DNA of 64,000 bases. It comes from CADEDV01 sp964596345. GTDB taxonomy: Bacteria; Bacteroidota; Bacteroidia; Chitinophagales; Chitinophagaceae. Below the pieces are notes generated by a model. The model ran no database searches. It saw nothing but the letters and a program-made list of their open reading frames with translations, and was not told the origin of the DNA. A program made the translations under genes and the position numbers. Location of the stretch: positions 898,604 to 962,603 of the forward strand of contig CAZQSZ010000001.1 of the NCBI GenBank assembly GCA_964596345.1. Direction: 5' to 3'. Below, one piece after another: positions 63,559-64,000 of the stretch (position 1 is the stretch's first letter; every line of letters begins with the position of its first letter).

Positions 63559-63631
63559 AAAAAAAGGCGCTGATTGCTATCAGTGCCTTTTAAATTGAAG
63601 TGGAGGTTACCGGAGTCGAACCGGTGACCTT
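63547..63631. repeat. 85-bp direct repeat, copy 1
   Basis: Identical to 63893-63977 over 85 bp, offset 346 bp. It spans the first bases of the nuclease frame, the hairpin, a short spacer and the 3' third of tRNA-Ala up to the anticodon arm. Confidence 0.97.
63559..63587 (-). terminator. Terminator hairpin, copy 1
   Basis: Stem GGCaCTGAT/ATCAGcGCC with loop AGCA and seven T on the minus strand, downstream of the tRNA-like sequence. One A-C mismatch lies in the stem. Confidence 0.6.
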
Positions 63632-63665
63632 CCCGAAAGCCTTCGGGACGCTCTAGCCAGCTGAG
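63601..63665 (-). pseudogene. 5'-truncated tRNA-Ala-like sequence with changed anticodon arm
   Basis: Acceptor 3' strand, T-arm and variable region are identical to the tRNA-Ala gene at the window edge. The D-loop CAGCTGGCTAGAGC is present, but the 5' acceptor strand and half of the D-stem are replaced by coding sequence of the GIY-YIG gene. The anticodon arm is an 18-nt perfect hairpin (7-bp stem CCCGAA-type, 4-nt loop GGCT), in place of the normal 5-bp stem and 7-nt loop. It cannot work as a decoding tRNA. Confidence 0.85.
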
Positions 63666-63904
63666 TTGATAAGAGATTCAATATATTTTCTGCTTTTCTT
63701 TTTTTTGATTTCCATTTCCCGCTGAAAAGCGGCGTTTTTAATATCGAAAATTTCGGTGTAAACGACTTTCCAATCCTGTGCTTTTTTAGTGGCTTTGCTG
63801 CCCGAATGATTATGCCTGTACAGCCTGTCATCCAGGTCATGCGAATGGCCAATATAGTACTGGTTTATTGTCGGCGAGAATAATATGTAAACAAAATACG
63901 GCAT
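63653..63904 (-). CDS. GIY-YIG domain nuclease (small, stand-alone)
   Basis: An 83-residue single-domain protein. The GIY-YIG pair appears as FVYIL and YYIGHS (residues 4-21), followed by the catalytic Arg region DRLYRHN (27-32) and the putative metal-binding Glu in FQREMEIKKKK. The size fits the COG2827 group of predicted endonucleases. The ATG (63904) directly follows the T-tract of the tRNA terminator, so no ribosome-binding site is visible. The last seven codons (LINSAG and stop) are written in the D-arm of a tRNA-like sequence. It may be a homing-type or mobile nuclease tied to tRNA-Ala; activity is unknown. Confidence 0.88.
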   Translation of the reverse strand: MPYFVYILFSPTINQYYIGHSHDLDDRLYRHNHSGSKATKKAQDWKVVYTEIFDIKNAAFQREMEIKKKKSRKYIESLINSAG

Positions 63905-63977
63905 AAAAAAAGGCGCTGATTGCTATCAGTGCCTTTTAAATTGAAGTGGAGGTTACCGGAGTCGAACCGGTGACCTT
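63893..63977. repeat. 85-bp direct repeat, copy 2
   Basis: Identical to 63547-63631. This copy belongs to the apparently functional tRNA-Ala gene and the start of the intact nuclease gene. Confidence 0.97.
63905..63933 (-). terminator. Terminator of tRNA-Ala, abutting the nuclease start
   Basis: Stem GGCaCTGAT/ATCAGcGCC with loop AGCA and seven T on the minus strand, 13 nt after the tRNA 3' end. The T-run touches the ATG of the GIY-YIG gene. Confidence 0.7.
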
Positions 63978-64000
63978 TTGCATGCCATGCAAACGCTCTA
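63947..64000 (-). tRNA. tRNA-Ala (anticodon GGC), 5' part outside the window
   Basis: The visible 54 nt on the minus strand give the D-arm end, anticodon arm TTTGC-ATGGCAT-GCAAA (anticodon GGC), T-arm ACCGG-TTCGACT-CCGGT, acceptor strand AACCTCC and discriminator A. U70 in the acceptor strand is compatible with the G3-U70 identity pair of tRNA-Ala. CCA is not encoded. Confidence 0.92.

Noticed and set aside
63607..63852. Alternative minus-strand frame through the tRNA-like sequence at the right edge
   Set aside because: It is out of frame with the GIY-YIG domain; the frame at 63653-63904 carries the motifs.

Overview
The window is a contiguous piece of a Bacteroidota chromosome, most likely from the Chitinophagaceae or a close relative. 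The evidence is a SusC/SusD pair, type IX secretion (T9SS) sorting domains, a PorP/SprF protein, a hybrid two-component PUL regulator, A-rich ribosome-binding regions and TAnnTTTG/TAnnTTCG-type promoter elements. Genes are dense on both strands. No phage, insertion sequence or CRISPR array was seen. The only mobile-looking DNA is a GIY-YIG/tRNA element at the right edge.

Layout. (1) 1-5722 is the tail of a carbohydrate cluster: GH3 (cut by the window edge), a CE2-like esterase, GH27 alpha-galactosidase, an aldo/keto reductase and GH5. Together they would trim a branched, acetylated beta-linked glycan such as a galactomannan or glucomannan (inference). Two micro-genes follow. (2) 6220-10751 on the minus strand is a protein quality-control block in the order tRNA-Leu, tig, clpP, clpP, clpX, with two adjacent ClpP paralogs. 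(3) 11049-20294 holds two paralogous T9SS type-B surface proteins and a PorP/SprF partner, with a bifunctional (p)ppGpp synthetase/hydrolase gene between them. (4) 20445-32103 is housekeeping: purA, an Asp/Glu/Lys-rich protein, pabB, a lytic transglycosylase, gatA, tatA, rplS, rny, zapA, a coiled-coil protein and pheT.

(5) 32326-63367 begins with a T9SS type-A protein and continues with a large polysaccharide utilisation locus (PUL). The PUL has GH16, a SASA-type esterase, a parallel beta-helix protein, four S1 sulfatases with CxPSR/CxPTR formylglycine motifs, an HTCS regulator, SusC/SusD, galK-galT-galE with 8-nt overlaps, a sodium:solute symporter, a LacZ-type GH2 beta-galactosidase and a formylglycine-generating enzyme homologue made as a lipoprotein. 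A sulfated galactan that is desulfated outside the cytoplasm, cut to galactose, imported and fed to the Leloir pathway explains all of these parts. A shared TTTGTACC-like site lies 70-125 bp upstream of five of the PUL transcription units.

(6) 63500-64000 holds the 3' part of a tRNA-Ala(GGC) gene. Downstream of it, in its direction of transcription, is a small GIY-YIG nuclease gene whose stop codon lies inside a second, 5'-truncated tRNA-Ala-like sequence with a changed anticodon arm. Beyond that is a decayed second copy of the same unit. This tRNA-linked nuclease repeat is the most unusual structure in the window.
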